From contig CAZLQD010000012.1 in assembly GCA_964561605.1 (NCBI GenBank), positions 156,512-220,511 on the forward strand: a stretch of DNA of 64,000 nt, given 5' to 3'. Each line of letters opens with the position of its first letter. Position 1 is the stretch's first letter. The position numbers and the translations under genes were made by a program. The DNA comes from JALUZX01 sp964561605 (GTDB lineage: Bacteria; Planctomycetota; UBA1135; JALUZX01). Positions 53,706 through 61,509 of the stretch are shown piece by piece. The notes beneath the pieces were generated by a model. That model was not told where the DNA came from, made no database searches, and worked only from the letters and a program-made list of their open reading frames with translations.

Positions 53706-54059
53706 CCACTCCCCGGACGTCTCGGGCTTCGATTTCATTGTTAGGCCCTGCTCTATCTCATCGTTAGCCCCTGCCGGCGGGGAAAACTGTTCGAAGAACA
53801 GGATTCCCCGACGCCAGGGGAGTGGGTGGCAGTTCGAAGGGTTTTTTGTAGCGCTTTCGTTGCTGGAGCCACTCCCCGGAGGTCCTCGCGCTTCTATTTC
53901 ATCGTTAGCCCCTGCTCGATCTCATCGTCAGCCCCTGCCGGCGGGGAAGACTGGTCGAAGAACAGGATTCCCCGACGTCAGGGGAGTGGGTGGATGTTCG
54001 AAGTGTTTTTTATGGGGCTTTCGTTGTTGGAGCCACTCCCCGGACGTCCTCGGTCCGGC
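53706..54059. repeat. Tandem 163/164-bp repeat with terminal inverted repeats and internal hairpin
   Basis: Copy 1 is 53706-53868, copy 2 is 53869-54032, and a truncated third copy is 54033-54059. Each full copy starts with CCACTCCCCGGA and carries an inverse of it about 105 bases on (53810-53825 and 53974-53989), so the first 120 bases form an inverted-repeat cassette. Inside is a hairpin GGGGAA-N2-CTGTTC-GAA-GAACAG-N2-TTCCCC (53779-53809 in copy 1). It also contains the reverse complement of the core GCCGGCnGGGGCTAACGA of the next array. A T-rich linker (GGGTTTTTTGTAG) separates copies. No ORF is credible. Confidence 0.9.
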
Positions 54060-54071
54060 CCAGGGGGCCGG

Positions 54072-54432
54072 ACCTCGGCCGGCCGGGGCTAACGAGAAGA
54101 GAGAGAAAGTGGTCTTGTGGGCCGTGACTCGGCCGGCCGGGGCTAACGAAAAATTTTTGTACATCGTTCATGCCCGAGCCGGCCGGGGCTAACGGGAAGA
54201 GAGAGAAAGTGGTCTTGCGGGCCGTGACTCGGCCGGCCGGGGCTAACGAGAAGAGAGAGAAAGTGGTCTTGCGGGCCGTGACTCGGCCGGCCGGGGCTGA
54301 CGAGAAGAGAGAGAAAGTGGTCTTGCGGGCCGTGACTCGGCCGGCCGGGGCCAACGAGAAAAAAGGGGCCCGGGGCCAACGAGGGGAAAGGGGGCCGGGG
54401 CCAACGAGAAAAAAGGGGCCCGGGGGTGGCGA
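54072..54432. repeat. 54-bp tandem repeat array (six units, some degenerate)
   Basis: Units begin ACTCGGCCGGCCGGGGCTAA and continue CGAGAAGAGAGAGAAAGTGG; the core GGCCGGGGCTAAC starts at 54081, 54135, 54181, 54235, 54289 and 54343. Spacing is 54 bases except unit two, which is 46 bases long and has a divergent second half (AAAAATTTTTGTACATCG). After the last core the pattern breaks into short GGGGCCAACGAG repeats to about 54432. Fifty-four is divisible by three, so every frame shows an 18-residue peptide repeat, but there is no ribosome site or signal, so coding is unlikely. The array is 3' to both convergent neighbours. Confidence 0.92.
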
Positions 54433-54513
54433 GAAGGGAGTGGTGGAAAGTGTCCCTTCGGGCCATCCCCGAGCCGGCCTTGGCGGTCGGTGGAAGGAGG
54501 GGCCGGCCGTTCC

Positions 54514-57141
54514 CTACTTGGTTGCAGCCTGGGCGGCGGAGATCTTCTCCACCGTTAGGGCCCCGTCCTTGTAGTCCACCTCCAGCTTGTCGCCGTCCAG
54601 GATCTCTCCGGCGATGATCTTCCGGCCGATCCTGGTCTCCAGTTCCCTCTGGAGGAACCGCTTGAGGGGCCTTGCCCCGTAGACCGGGTCGTAACCCTCC
54701 CTTGCGACGAAACGCCTCGCCCTTTCGGTGAGGACGATGTCGATCCTCCTGTCGGCCAGGCGCTTGCGCAGATCCTCCACCAGGAGATCCACGATCTTCT
54801 CGATCTCCTCGATAGTGAGGGGTTTGAAGAGGACGATCTCGTCCACCCTGTTTAGGAACTCCGGCCGGAAGTGGATGCGGAGTTCCTTCATGACGGCTTC
54901 CCGGACCTCTTCCCGGATCTCGCCCGTATCGGTGACTCCCTCGGTCAGGGCGGAGGACCCGATGTTGCTCGTCATGATGATGACGGTGTTCTTGAAATCC
55001 ACCGTCCTGCCCTGGGAGTCGGTCAGGCGCCCGTCGTCCAGGATCTGCAACAGCACGTGGAAGACGTCGTGGTGGGCCTTTTCGATCTCGTCGAAGAGGA
55101 CCACCGAGTAGGGCTTGCGACGCACCGCTTCCGTGAGCTGGCCGCCCTCCTCGTGGCCCACGTAGCCCGGCGGAGCACCGATCAGGCGGGAGACGGTGTG
55201 CTTCTCCATGTACTCCGACATGTCGATGCGCACCATGTTCTCCTCGGAGTCGAAGAGGGCTTCCGCCAGGGTGCGGGCCAGCTCGGTCTTCCACACACCG
55301 GTGGGGCCGAGGAAGATGAAGGAGCCGATGGGGCGCCTGGGATCCTTGATGCCGGCCCTGGCCCGGATCACCGCATCCGCCACGAGGCGCACCGCTTCGT
55401 CCTGGCCGATGACCCTCTTGTGGAGGATTTCGTCCAGGCGGAGGAGTTTCTCCCGTTCTCCCTCCATGAGGCGGCTCACGGGAATTCCTGTCCACCGGGA
55501 CACGATCTCGGCGATCTCCTCCTCCGTGACGGATTCCCTCAGGAGGGCCTTCCCCTCCTGGGAGGAGAGGAGCTTCTCCTCCTCCTCCTGGAGTTCTTTC
55601 TCCAGGGAGGGGAGGACGCCGTGCATCAGCTCGGCCGCCTTCTCCAGGTCGTAGCGGCGCTTGGCTTCCTCGATCTGATGCCGGGTTTCCTCGATCTTCT
55701 GGCGGAGTTCACGGACCTTGGAGATGGCGGCCTTCTCGGCTTCCCACTGGGCCCGCATGGTGTCCGCCTTGGCCCTGAGGTCGGCCAACTCCTTCTGCAG
55801 GGCCTGGAGCCGGTCCTTGCTGGCGGCGTCCTTCTCCTTCTTCAGGGCGGCCTCCTCGATCTCGAGTTGCATGATCCGGCGGGTCACCTGGTCCAGCTCG
55901 GCCGGCATGGAGTCCATCTCCGTCCGGATCATGGCGCAGGCCTCGTCCACCAGGTCGATGGCCTTGTCGGGGAGGAAGCGGTCCGTGATGTACCTGTGGG
56001 AGAGGACCGCCGCCGCCACCAGGGCGTTGTCCTGGATCTTCACACCGTGATGGACCTCGAAGCGCTCCTTGAGGCCCCGGAGGATGGAGATGGTGTCCTC
56101 CACCCCGGGGGGATCGACCATGACGGGCTGGAACCTCCTCTCCAGGGCCGCATCCTTCTCGATGTGTTTGCGGTATTCGTCCAGCGTGGTGGCGCCGATG
56201 CAGTGGAGCTCTCCCCGGGCAAGCATGGGCTTGAGCATGTTGCCCGCGTCCATGGCGCCTTCGGCCTTCCCGGCCCCCACGATGGTGTGGACCTCGTCGA
56301 TGAAGAGGATGATCCGGCCCTCGCTCCGCTTGATCTCCTGGAGGACCGCCTTGAGGCGTTCCTCGAATTCCCCCCGGTACTTGGCTCCAGCAACGAGGGA
56401 GCCCATGTCCAGGGCGAAGATGGTCTTGTCCTTCAGGCCCTCCGGCACGTCGCCCCGGACGATCCTCTGGGCCAGTCCTTCCACGATGGCCGTCTTGCCC
56501 ACGCCGGGTTCACCGATGAGGACGGGGTTGTTCTTGGTCTTCCTGGAGAGGATCCGGATCACCCGGCGGATCTCCTCGTCCCTGCCGATGACCGGGTCCA
56601 GCTTGCCGTTGCGGGCCTCCTGGACCAGGTCGCGGCCGAACTTCTCCAGGGCTTCGTAGGTTCCTTCGGGCTCCTCGCTGGTGACCCGCTGGCCGCCGCG
56701 GACCTGGGCCAGGGCTTCGAGGAAACGCTCCCGCGTAACCCCGAAGGTCTTGAAGTGCCGTCCCGCCGGGCCCTGGTCCCCCTCGTCGATCATGGGCAGG
56801 ACCAGGTGCTCCACCGAGACGTATTCGTCCTTGAACCGCTTGGCCTCCTCCTCGGCCTTCGTGAGGAGGAGGGCCAGGCGCCTGGTCATGGTGAGGGACT
56901 CTGCGGCGGATCCGCCCACGATCCTGGGCCGGCGATCCAGTTCCTTCTCCAAGCTGACCTGGAAGGCGTCCAGCGGGACCTCCATCCTCTTCAGGAGGCG
57001 CGGAATCAGGCCGTCCTCCTGTTGGAGAAGGGCAAGCGCCAGGTGTTCCACGTCCACCTGCTGGTGGCCCTTCTTGAGGGCGAGGCCTTGGGCCTGCTGG
57101 AGGGCTTCCTGGGATTTCCTGGTCAGCTTGTCGATATTCAT
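54514..57141 (-). CDS. clpB: ClpB disaggregase with a Gly-to-Trp change in the second Walker A motif
   Basis: An 875-residue ClpB. N-domain 1-145, NBD1 with Walker A GEPGVGKTA (about 207) and LIEEVHT-type Walker B (ILFIDEVHTIVGAG), coiled-coil M-domain about 405-530, NBD2 from about 545. The NBD2 Walker A reads GPTGVWKTE where the family has GPTGVGKTE: codon TGG at 55293-55291 gives Trp617 next to the catalytic Lys618. All other motifs (FDEIEKAHHDVF, SNIGSS sensor, GARPLKR) are intact. ClpB uses ATP to extract polypeptides from aggregates with DnaK. Preceded by its own untranslated leader after the hsp20 terminator; a TAGAAT -10 is near 57170. Confidence 0.95.
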   Translation of the reverse strand: MNIDKLTRKSQEALQQAQGLALKKGHQQVDVEHLALALLQQEDGLIPRLLKRMEVPLDAFQVSLEKELDRRPRIVGGSAAESLTMTRRLALLLTKAEEEAKRFKDEYVSVEHLVLPMIDEGDQGPAGRHFKTFGVTRERFLEALAQVRGGQRVTSEEPEGTYEALEKFGRDLVQEARNGKLDPVIGRDEEIRRVIRILSRKTKNNPVLIGEPGVGKTAIVEGLAQRIVRGDVPEGLKDKTIFALDMGSLVAGAKYRGEFEERLKAVLQEIKRSEGRIILFIDEVHTIVGAGKAEGAMDAGNMLKPMLARGELHCIGATTLDEYRKHIEKDAALERRFQPVMVDPPGVEDTISILRGLKERFEVHHGVKIQDNALVAAAVLSHRYITDRFLPDKAIDLVDEACAMIRTEMDSMPAELDQVTRRIMQLEIEEAALKKEKDAASKDRLQALQKELADLRAKADTMRAQWEAEKAAISKVRELRQKIEETRHQIEEAKRRYDLEKAAELMHGVLPSLEKELQEEEEKLLSSQEGKALLRESVTEEEIAEIVSRWTGIPVSRLMEGEREKLLRLDEILHKRVIGQDEAVRLVADAVIRARAGIKDPRRPIGSFIFLGPTGVWKTELARTLAEALFDSEENMVRIDMSEYMEKHTVSRLIGAPPGYVGHEEGGQLTEAVRRKPYSVVLFDEIEKAHHDVFHVLLQILDDGRLTDSQGRTVDFKNTVIIMTSNIGSSALTEGVTDTGEIREEVREAVMKELRIHFRPEFLNRVDEIVLFKPLTIEEIEKIVDLLVEDLRKRLADRRIDIVLTERARRFVAREGYDPVYGARPLKRFLQRELETRIGRKIIAGEILDGDKLEVDYKDGALTVEKISAAQAATK

Positions 57142-57296
57142 GGTCTTTCTCCTTGGTTCGAGTTCGTATTCTATCCGGTTCCATCCGGAAGGGGCCGCCC
57201 CGGGTCCCGGACCTCATCGGGTCTCCGCCCGGCGGCGGCCCTCGATTCCCTCCCCCCGGGGGGGAGGCTGTCGGTCGAAAGCCCCTTTCCAGGCCG

Positions 57297-57323
57297 AAAA
57301 GGGCCGAGCCGGAGGCCCGGCCC
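57297..57323 (-). terminator. Rho-independent terminator between hsp20 and clpB
   Basis: Minus strand GGGCCGGGCC-TCC-GGCTCGGCCC (57323-57301), ten pairs with one G-U, then four T residues. It begins 18 bases after the second hsp20 stop. It probably separates the hsp20 pair from clpB, allowing different expression levels. The short T tract means read-through is possible. Confidence 0.72.
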
Positions 57324-57340
57324 CTTCCGGCCTGGCGCCC

Positions 57341-57781
57341 TTACTTCACCTTGACGGCGATCTTCTTGGGCTGGGCCTTCTCGATCTTGGGGAGAACCAG
57401 GTGCAGGACACCGTCCTTGAGGTCGGCGGTGATCCTTTCCTGGTCGACTTCCTGGGGAAGCTGGAACTGCCGGAAGAAACCGGTCATCCGAAATTCACGG
57501 AAGAAAGGATTCTCCGGCTCGGTCCAGCTCGGCTTGGCTTCGAGAGTCAGGATCCCTTCCTCCACGGAGATATTGATGCCGTCGCCGTCCACGCCGGGCA
57601 GATCGGCCACGACGTGGAGACCCTCGTCGGTCTCGTAGATGTCGACGGCGGGCTTCACGAAGAGGGACTCCTCCCTCGTTTCCTCTCGGGCCTGGAGATC
57701 GGCCTTCTCCCTCTTGGCAAGCTTCGTGGTCTTCTCGGCCATGGCTCTTCCCTCCTTTATTCTCTTCAACAGGTTCAACAT
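57341..57781 (-). CDS. Small heat-shock protein, Hsp20 family
   Basis: A 146-residue (or 133-residue) alpha-crystallin-domain protein. The domain runs about 45-140: VDIYETDEGLHVVADLPGVDGDGINISVEEGILTLEAKP, then FRQFQLPQEVDQERITADLKDGVLHLVLPK with the A-x-x-x-G-V-L signature. It ends in an I-x-V tail (KKIAVKVK). Two starts have good ribosome sites: ATG 57781 (GGAGG four bases away) and ATG 57742 (GGAGG eight bases away, giving MAEKTTKLAK). Holds unfolding proteins for ClpB/DnaK. Follows the first hsp20 by 23 bases. Confidence 0.9.
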   Translation of the reverse strand: MLNLLKRIKEGRAMAEKTTKLAKREKADLQAREETREESLFVKPAVDIYETDEGLHVVADLPGVDGDGINISVEEGILTLEAKPSWTEPENPFFREFRMTGFFRQFQLPQEVDQERITADLKDGVLHLVLPKIEKAQPKKIAVKVK

Positions 57782-57804
57782 CTCACCTCCTCGACGGAAC
57801 GAGG

Positions 57805-58257
57805 TTACGCCACGTTCACCTTGATCTTCCTGGGCCTGGCGTTCTCGGCCTTGGGAAGGACCACTTCCAGGATGCCTCTCCGGTAGTAGGCTTCGACCTT
57901 GTCGGCGTCCACGTCCATGGGCAGGTCGAAGGTCCGGATGAACCGCCCGGCGGCACGCTCGTTCCTGTGCCAGTTCTCGGGCTTGACGTCCGTGGCGGTG
58001 GGCTTCTTCTCGCCCTTGATGTTGACCTGGTTGTTCAGGACGGATACCTCGATGGTGTCAGGGTCGATTCCGGGCGCCAGGGCGTAGACCTTGAAGGTCT
58101 CGGCGTCCTCGTACACGTTCACCAAGGGGTAGCTCCTGGCGGACAACCCGGGCAGGAACAGAGACTGGGGAACTTCGGGCAGGAAGGTGTCCAGGGTCCG
58201 GAAGAGTTCCCGTCTCAGCTCCTCCAGCTCGCGAAAAGGATCGGTCCACCAACTCAT
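57805..58257 (-). CDS. Small heat-shock protein, Hsp20 family
   Basis: A 150-residue Hsp20. The N-terminus is MSWWTDPFRELEELRRELFRTLD and the alpha-crystallin domain about 43-143 (YPLVNVYEDAETFKVYALAPGIDPDTIEVSVLNNQVNIKGEK, FDLPMDVDADKVEAYYRRGILEVVLPKAE). An R/K-I-K-V tail follows. AAAGGAGG about eight bases upstream supports the ATG. First of two hsp20 genes. A sigma-54 promoter about 85 bases upstream and a sigma-54 activator gene beyond it suggest specific control rather than sigma-32 or HrcA; no CIRCE element is present. Confidence 0.94.
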   Translation of the reverse strand: MSWWTDPFRELEELRRELFRTLDTFLPEVPQSLFLPGLSARSYPLVNVYEDAETFKVYALAPGIDPDTIEVSVLNNQVNIKGEKKPTATDVKPENWHRNERAAGRFIRTFDLPMDVDADKVEAYYRRGILEVVLPKAENARPRKIKVNVA

Positions 58258-58340
58258 GGCTGCCTACCTCCTTTTGTTGGATTCGACTGGTGCCGGCCTG
58301 GGCCGGGCCGCCGCCCCCGTGGCGGCGACGGCGGGAGAAG

Positions 58341-58356
58341 AGCAAGAGGTGTGCCG
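58341..58356 (-). promoter_or_regulatory. Sigma-54 promoter for the hsp20 pair
   Basis: Minus strand CGGCAC (58356-58351), five bases ACCTC, TTGCT (58345-58341). It matches TGGCACG-N4-TTGCW with the essential GG and GC at the right ten-base gap; only the first T and the seventh base differ. The start would be near 58330, giving a leader of about 72 bases to the hsp20 ATG. Confidence 0.75.
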
Positions 58357-58433
58357 GAGATCCAACCCCTTGGAAAACAACGGGTTGGAGCTTCCGGCCA
58401 CCTGTCGCTCCTCCAAGGGTGCAACAGGGAGGA

Positions 58434-58450
58434 TGTCGCAGGGCGCGACA
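58434..58450. promoter_or_regulatory. Candidate enhancer dyad TGTCGC-N5-GCGACA
   Basis: A perfect six-base inverted repeat TGTCGC (58434-58439) / GCGACA (58445-58450) lies about 110 bases upstream of the predicted hsp20 start, the usual distance for a sigma-54 activator site. Extra half-sites lie at TGTCGC 58403-58408 and GCAACA 58421-58426. The dyad is ten bases past the stop of the activator gene. The N5 spacing suits a Fis-type helix-turn-helix dimer. Binding is inferred. Confidence 0.5.
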
Positions 58451-58460
58451 GGAGGGGAAA

Positions 58461-59903
58461 TCAGGGACGCCGGATCCCCAGGTCCTTCATGTGCCTGTAG
58501 AGAGTGGCCCTGTGGATTCCGAGCCTCCTGGCGGCCTCGGAGGCGTTCCATCCCGATTCCTCCAGGGCCTGGAGGATCTCCTCCTTCTCCAGGCCCCGCC
58601 TGGGCTGGGGGGAGGTGAAGGGAAGGGTCGTCTCCAGGGGAATGGGCTCCCTCCGGGGCGGCGCCGGGGCCTCGCCGGCAAGGGCGGCCCTCTCCCTCAC
58701 CCACTCCTCCAGGGCCCTCCACCCGATGACGGGGGTCTGGGTCTCCACGAAGATCCTCTCCAGTGTGTTCTTGAGCTCCCGCACGTTTCCGGGCCACTTG
58801 TAGGAGAGGAGGACCGCCATGGCCTGGCGGGTCAGCTTGAGGACCCTCCTTCCGTACTTCCGGGAGAGTTCCTCCAGAAAGAATTCCACAAGGAGGGGTA
58901 TGTCTTCCTTTCTCTCCCTCAGGGGGGGGACGTGGATCCTCAGGACGGCGATCCGGTGGTAGAGGTCCTCCCGGAAGGTCTTCTCCGCCACGGCCTTCTC
59001 CAGGGGGCGGTTCGTGGCGCTCACCACCCGGACGTCCACGGAGATCTCCTTCTCTCCTCCCACCCTCTCCATCCGCCCCGTCTCGAGGACGCGAAGGAGC
59101 TTGGCCTGGGCCTGGAGGGGAAGCTCGCCGATCTCGTCCAGGAAGAGGGTCCCCCCGTGGGCCCTCTCGAACCGCCCCTTGTGGGGGCGCACGGCGCCCG
59201 TGAAGGCGCCCCGCTCGTGGCCGAAGAGTTCCGATTCCAGGAGATCGGGGGAGAGGGCGGCGCAGTTGAGGGAGACGAAGGGGCCTTTGCTCCTCTCCCC
59301 GCCGGCGTCGTGGAGGCCCCGGGCCACGAGCTCCTTTCCCGTGCCCGATTCGCCTGTCACCAGGACCGGGGCGAGGGCGGGGCCGAAGAGTTCCACCCTG
59401 CGGATCACCCTTCGGATGGCCGGGGATCGGCCCACGATTCCGAAGGGGGCCTTCCTCTCGGCCGCCTCCTTCTGGGCCCTGACCGTGAGGGTGACCTCGT
59501 GGAGGCGGACCAGGACGGCTCCATCTTCCCAGCCCGGATTCCAGGCCCGGACCAGGACGGCCCTTTCCTCGCCTGCGGCGTCGGTGAATTCCACGCACCA
59601 GTCCCGGACGGGCTCCTTCCGGCGGTGGATCTCCCCTGCCATGGTGGCCAGGGCCTCTCCCAGTTCCCCCAGGGGGCCCGGAAGGAGGGCCCCCTCCAGT
59701 TCGGCCGGGCTCTTGCCCGCCCAGGCCGCCACCCAGGGGGGCACGTGGCTGAGACGCCACTCCCCGTTCTCTCCCCGGCGGATCTCCAGGTCCGGGAAGT
59801 AGGGGAAGGCGGGAAGGTGTTCCTCTTCCCGCATTGGCTCGGGGCTGAAGCCCTCCGGTCCTCCGGGCCGGTTCTTGTCGGGATTTACCTTCACGGAGTC
59901 CAT
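58461..59903 (-). CDS. Sigma-54-dependent activator, PAS-AAA+-Fis
   Basis: A 480-residue enhancer-binding protein. An N-terminal PAS-like domain (about 30-140: WRLSHVPPWVAAWAGKSPAELEGA, AVLVRAWNPGWEDGAVLVRLHEV) replaces a receiver, so it probably senses a small molecule or redox state. The AAA+ core has Walker A TGESGTGKELVA, GAFTGA (sigma-54 contact loop), Walker B LFLDEIGELP and the WPGNVREL arginine region. The Fis HTH is ILQALEESGWNASEAARRLGIHRATLYRHM. The start is uncertain: ATG 59903 has no ribosome site, and ATG 59834 would shorten it by 23 residues. It lies directly upstream of the hsp20 sigma-54 promoter and is divergent from the TRAP operon. Confidence 0.93.
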   Translation of the reverse strand: MDSVKVNPDKNRPGGPEGFSPEPMREEEHLPAFPYFPDLEIRRGENGEWRLSHVPPWVAAWAGKSPAELEGALLPGPLGELGEALATMAGEIHRRKEPVRDWCVEFTDAAGEERAVLVRAWNPGWEDGAVLVRLHEVTLTVRAQKEAAERKAPFGIVGRSPAIRRVIRRVELFGPALAPVLVTGESGTGKELVARGLHDAGGERSKGPFVSLNCAALSPDLLESELFGHERGAFTGAVRPHKGRFERAHGGTLFLDEIGELPLQAQAKLLRVLETGRMERVGGEKEISVDVRVVSATNRPLEKAVAEKTFREDLYHRIAVLRIHVPPLRERKEDIPLLVEFFLEELSRKYGRRVLKLTRQAMAVLLSYKWPGNVRELKNTLERIFVETQTPVIGWRALEEWVRERAALAGEAPAPPRREPIPLETTLPFTSPQPRRGLEKEEILQALEESGWNASEAARRLGIHRATLYRHMKDLGIRRP

Positions 59904-59999
59904 CCTACCCGGAGGGGTCTCTTTCTTCCCAGAGAGGTTTCGAAGCGGAAGGTGCCCTTTGCTATCATCCCGGGGATCCAAGGTGAACGAGGTTCGACC

Positions 60000-61013
60000 A
60001 TGAAGACCAGGTTGTTTGAGTTTGCTTTCTTTTTGGTTCTCGGCGGGCTCCTCTCCCTTTGGGGCTGCGGGAAGGGGGGCGGAAAACCCGAGGAGGCGGG
60101 AAGGTTGAACTTCAAGCTGGCCCACGTCCTTCCAACGGACCACCCCGTGCACCTGGCCCTGGTGAAGGCGGCGAAGCTCCTGGAGGAGAAATCCAAGGGC
60201 CGGATCCACCTCAAGGTCATTCCCGACGGAAGGTACGGCTCGGAGCGCCAGGCCCTGGAGAAACTCAAGATGGGGATCCTTCCCTTCACCAAGGTGAGTA
60301 TGGCCGCCCTGGAACAGTTCCAGCCCAAGGCCGCCGTATTCAGTTACCCCTTCCTCTTCCGGGACGACGCCCACCGCTGGAAGGTGATGAACGGCCCCAT
60401 AGGCAAGGAACTCCTGGACTGCGCCCTGGCCCAGGGCTTCAAGGGGATATGCTACATGGACGCCGGATGGCGTTCTTTCTATACCAAGGAGGGTCACCCC
60501 GTCAGGTCCATCGGGGACCTCCAGGGGCTCAAGATCCGTTGCATCAACGCTCCCACCATGATCAAGGCGATCCAGGCCCTGGGCGCCAACACGACCAACA
60601 TCGAGTGGGGGGAGCTCTATTCGGCCCTCCAGCAGGGTATCGTGGACGGAGCGGAGAACAACATCCCTTCCCTCTACAGTTCCCGCCAGTACGAGGTCGT
60701 GAAATACTATACGCTTGACCGGCACATGGCCGTTCCGGACGTGGTGGTGGCCTCCGCCAAGGTCTGGAGGGGCCTCTCCGGGGCGGACCGGGCCCTCTTC
60801 CTCGAGTGTTTCCGGGAGGCGGCCAAGGAGGAGCGCCGGCTCTGGGCGGAGCGGTGCGCCCAGGACATGGAAAAGATGAAGAAGGCTGGACTCCAGGTGA
60901 TCGAGCTCACCCCCGAGGCCCGGAAGGGATTCGTGGAGAAGGCCCGGTCCTTCTACGAGGCCCTGGATCCTTCCATGAAGGCCCTGGCGGACAAGATCCG
61001 TGGCGTCCGCTGA
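60000..61013 (+). CDS. dctP: TRAP transporter substrate-binding lipoprotein DctP
   Basis: A 337-residue periplasmic binding protein of the DctP family. The lipobox is LLSLWGC (about Cys23), then LNFKLAHVLPTDHPVHLALVKAAKLLEEKSKGRI. The carboxylate-binding arginine lies in DLQGLKIRCINAPTM, and ALQQGIVDGAENNI is characteristic. It probably captures an organic acid; the ligand cannot be read from sequence. A TATCAT -10 lies at 59963-59968; no sigma-54 promoter was found here although the activator gene is divergent. It overlaps dctQ. Confidence 0.93.
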   Translation: MKTRLFEFAFFLVLGGLLSLWGCGKGGGKPEEAGRLNFKLAHVLPTDHPVHLALVKAAKLLEEKSKGRIHLKVIPDGRYGSERQALEKLKMGILPFTKVSMAALEQFQPKAAVFSYPFLFRDDAHRWKVMNGPIGKELLDCALAQGFKGICYMDAGWRSFYTKEGHPVRSIGDLQGLKIRCINAPTMIKAIQALGANTTNIEWGELYSALQQGIVDGAENNIPSLYSSRQYEVVKYYTLDRHMAVPDVVVASAKVWRGLSGADRALFLECFREAAKEERRLWAERCAQDMEKMKKAGLQVIELTPEARKGFVEKARSFYEALDPSMKALADKIRGVR

Positions 61014-61509
61014 ATTCCGCGAAAAGACCCCGCTTCATGCGGTGGACCGGGTCCTGGAGATCCTGCTCATGGTCTTCATCGGGGCCATGACGCTTGTGGT
61101 CTCCTGGGAGATCTTCGCCCGCCAGTTCCTGGGCACCTCGGCGGCTTGGGCCTCGGAGACGGCCCGCTTCCTCCTGGTCTTCACGGCTCTGCTGGGAGGG
61201 AGCTATTGCGTGAAGGTCGGGGCTCACCTGGGGATCGACGCCTTCGTGGCCGCTCTTCCCCCGGCATGGCGCCGGGCGGCGGAGGCCTTCACCACCCTCT
61301 TGATCCTGGCCTTCAGCCTCATGGTGCTGGTCTGGGGCGGCCTGATCCTCCGCCGCGAGGCGGGCGACCAGACCGCCTCGGCCGTCCCGGTCTCCATGAA
61401 CCTGCTCTACCTGGTCTTTCCCGTCTCGGGGATCCTGAACGGGGCCTTCTGCGTGGAAAGGCTCTACCTCCTGTTCCGCCGGAAAGGAAAGGAGGAGGAC
61501 CGTGGATAA
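61000..61509 (+). CDS. dctQ: TRAP transporter small permease DctQ
   Basis: A 169-residue protein with four membrane helices (about 17-38, 50-72, 90-112 and 130-152). It carries the DctQ core VVSWEIFARQFLGTSAAWASETARFLLVFTALLGGSYCVKVGAHLGID. The GTG start overlaps the dctP end by 14 bases. Pairs with the large permease to import the DctP-bound solute using a sodium or proton gradient. Confidence 0.9.
   Translation: MASAEFREKTPLHAVDRVLEILLMVFIGAMTLVVSWEIFARQFLGTSAAWASETARFLLVFTALLGGSYCVKVGAHLGIDAFVAALPPAWRRAAEAFTTLLILAFSLMVLVWGGLILRREAGDQTASAVPVSMNLLYLVFPVSGILNGAFCVERLYLLFRRKGKEEDRG

Noticed and set aside
53706..54432. GTTAGCC/GTTAGGC motifs suggesting integron attC sites
   Set aside because: The sequence does not fit GTTRRRY consistently, no paired R'/L' box structure is present, and no integrase or cassette genes are nearby.
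54072..54432. CRISPR array
   Set aside because: Units are contiguous 54-base tandem repeats without unique spacers, and no cas genes are present.
54010..54574. Open frames across the 54-bp array giving 18-residue peptide repeats on both strands
   Set aside because: 54 is a multiple of three, so any frame without a stop repeats. There is no ribosome site or signal peptide, and the frames run into clpB antisense.
59940..59999. Sigma-54 promoter for the TRAP operon at GGTGCCCTTTGCT
   Set aside because: The GG and GC dinucleotides are not ten bases apart. A TATCAT sigma-70-type -10 fits better, so the activator is more likely tied to hsp20.
58290..59999. Plus-strand coding sequence upstream of dctP
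   Set aside because: It is the antisense of the sigma-54 activator. The dctP lipoprotein signal peptide at 60000 marks the true start.
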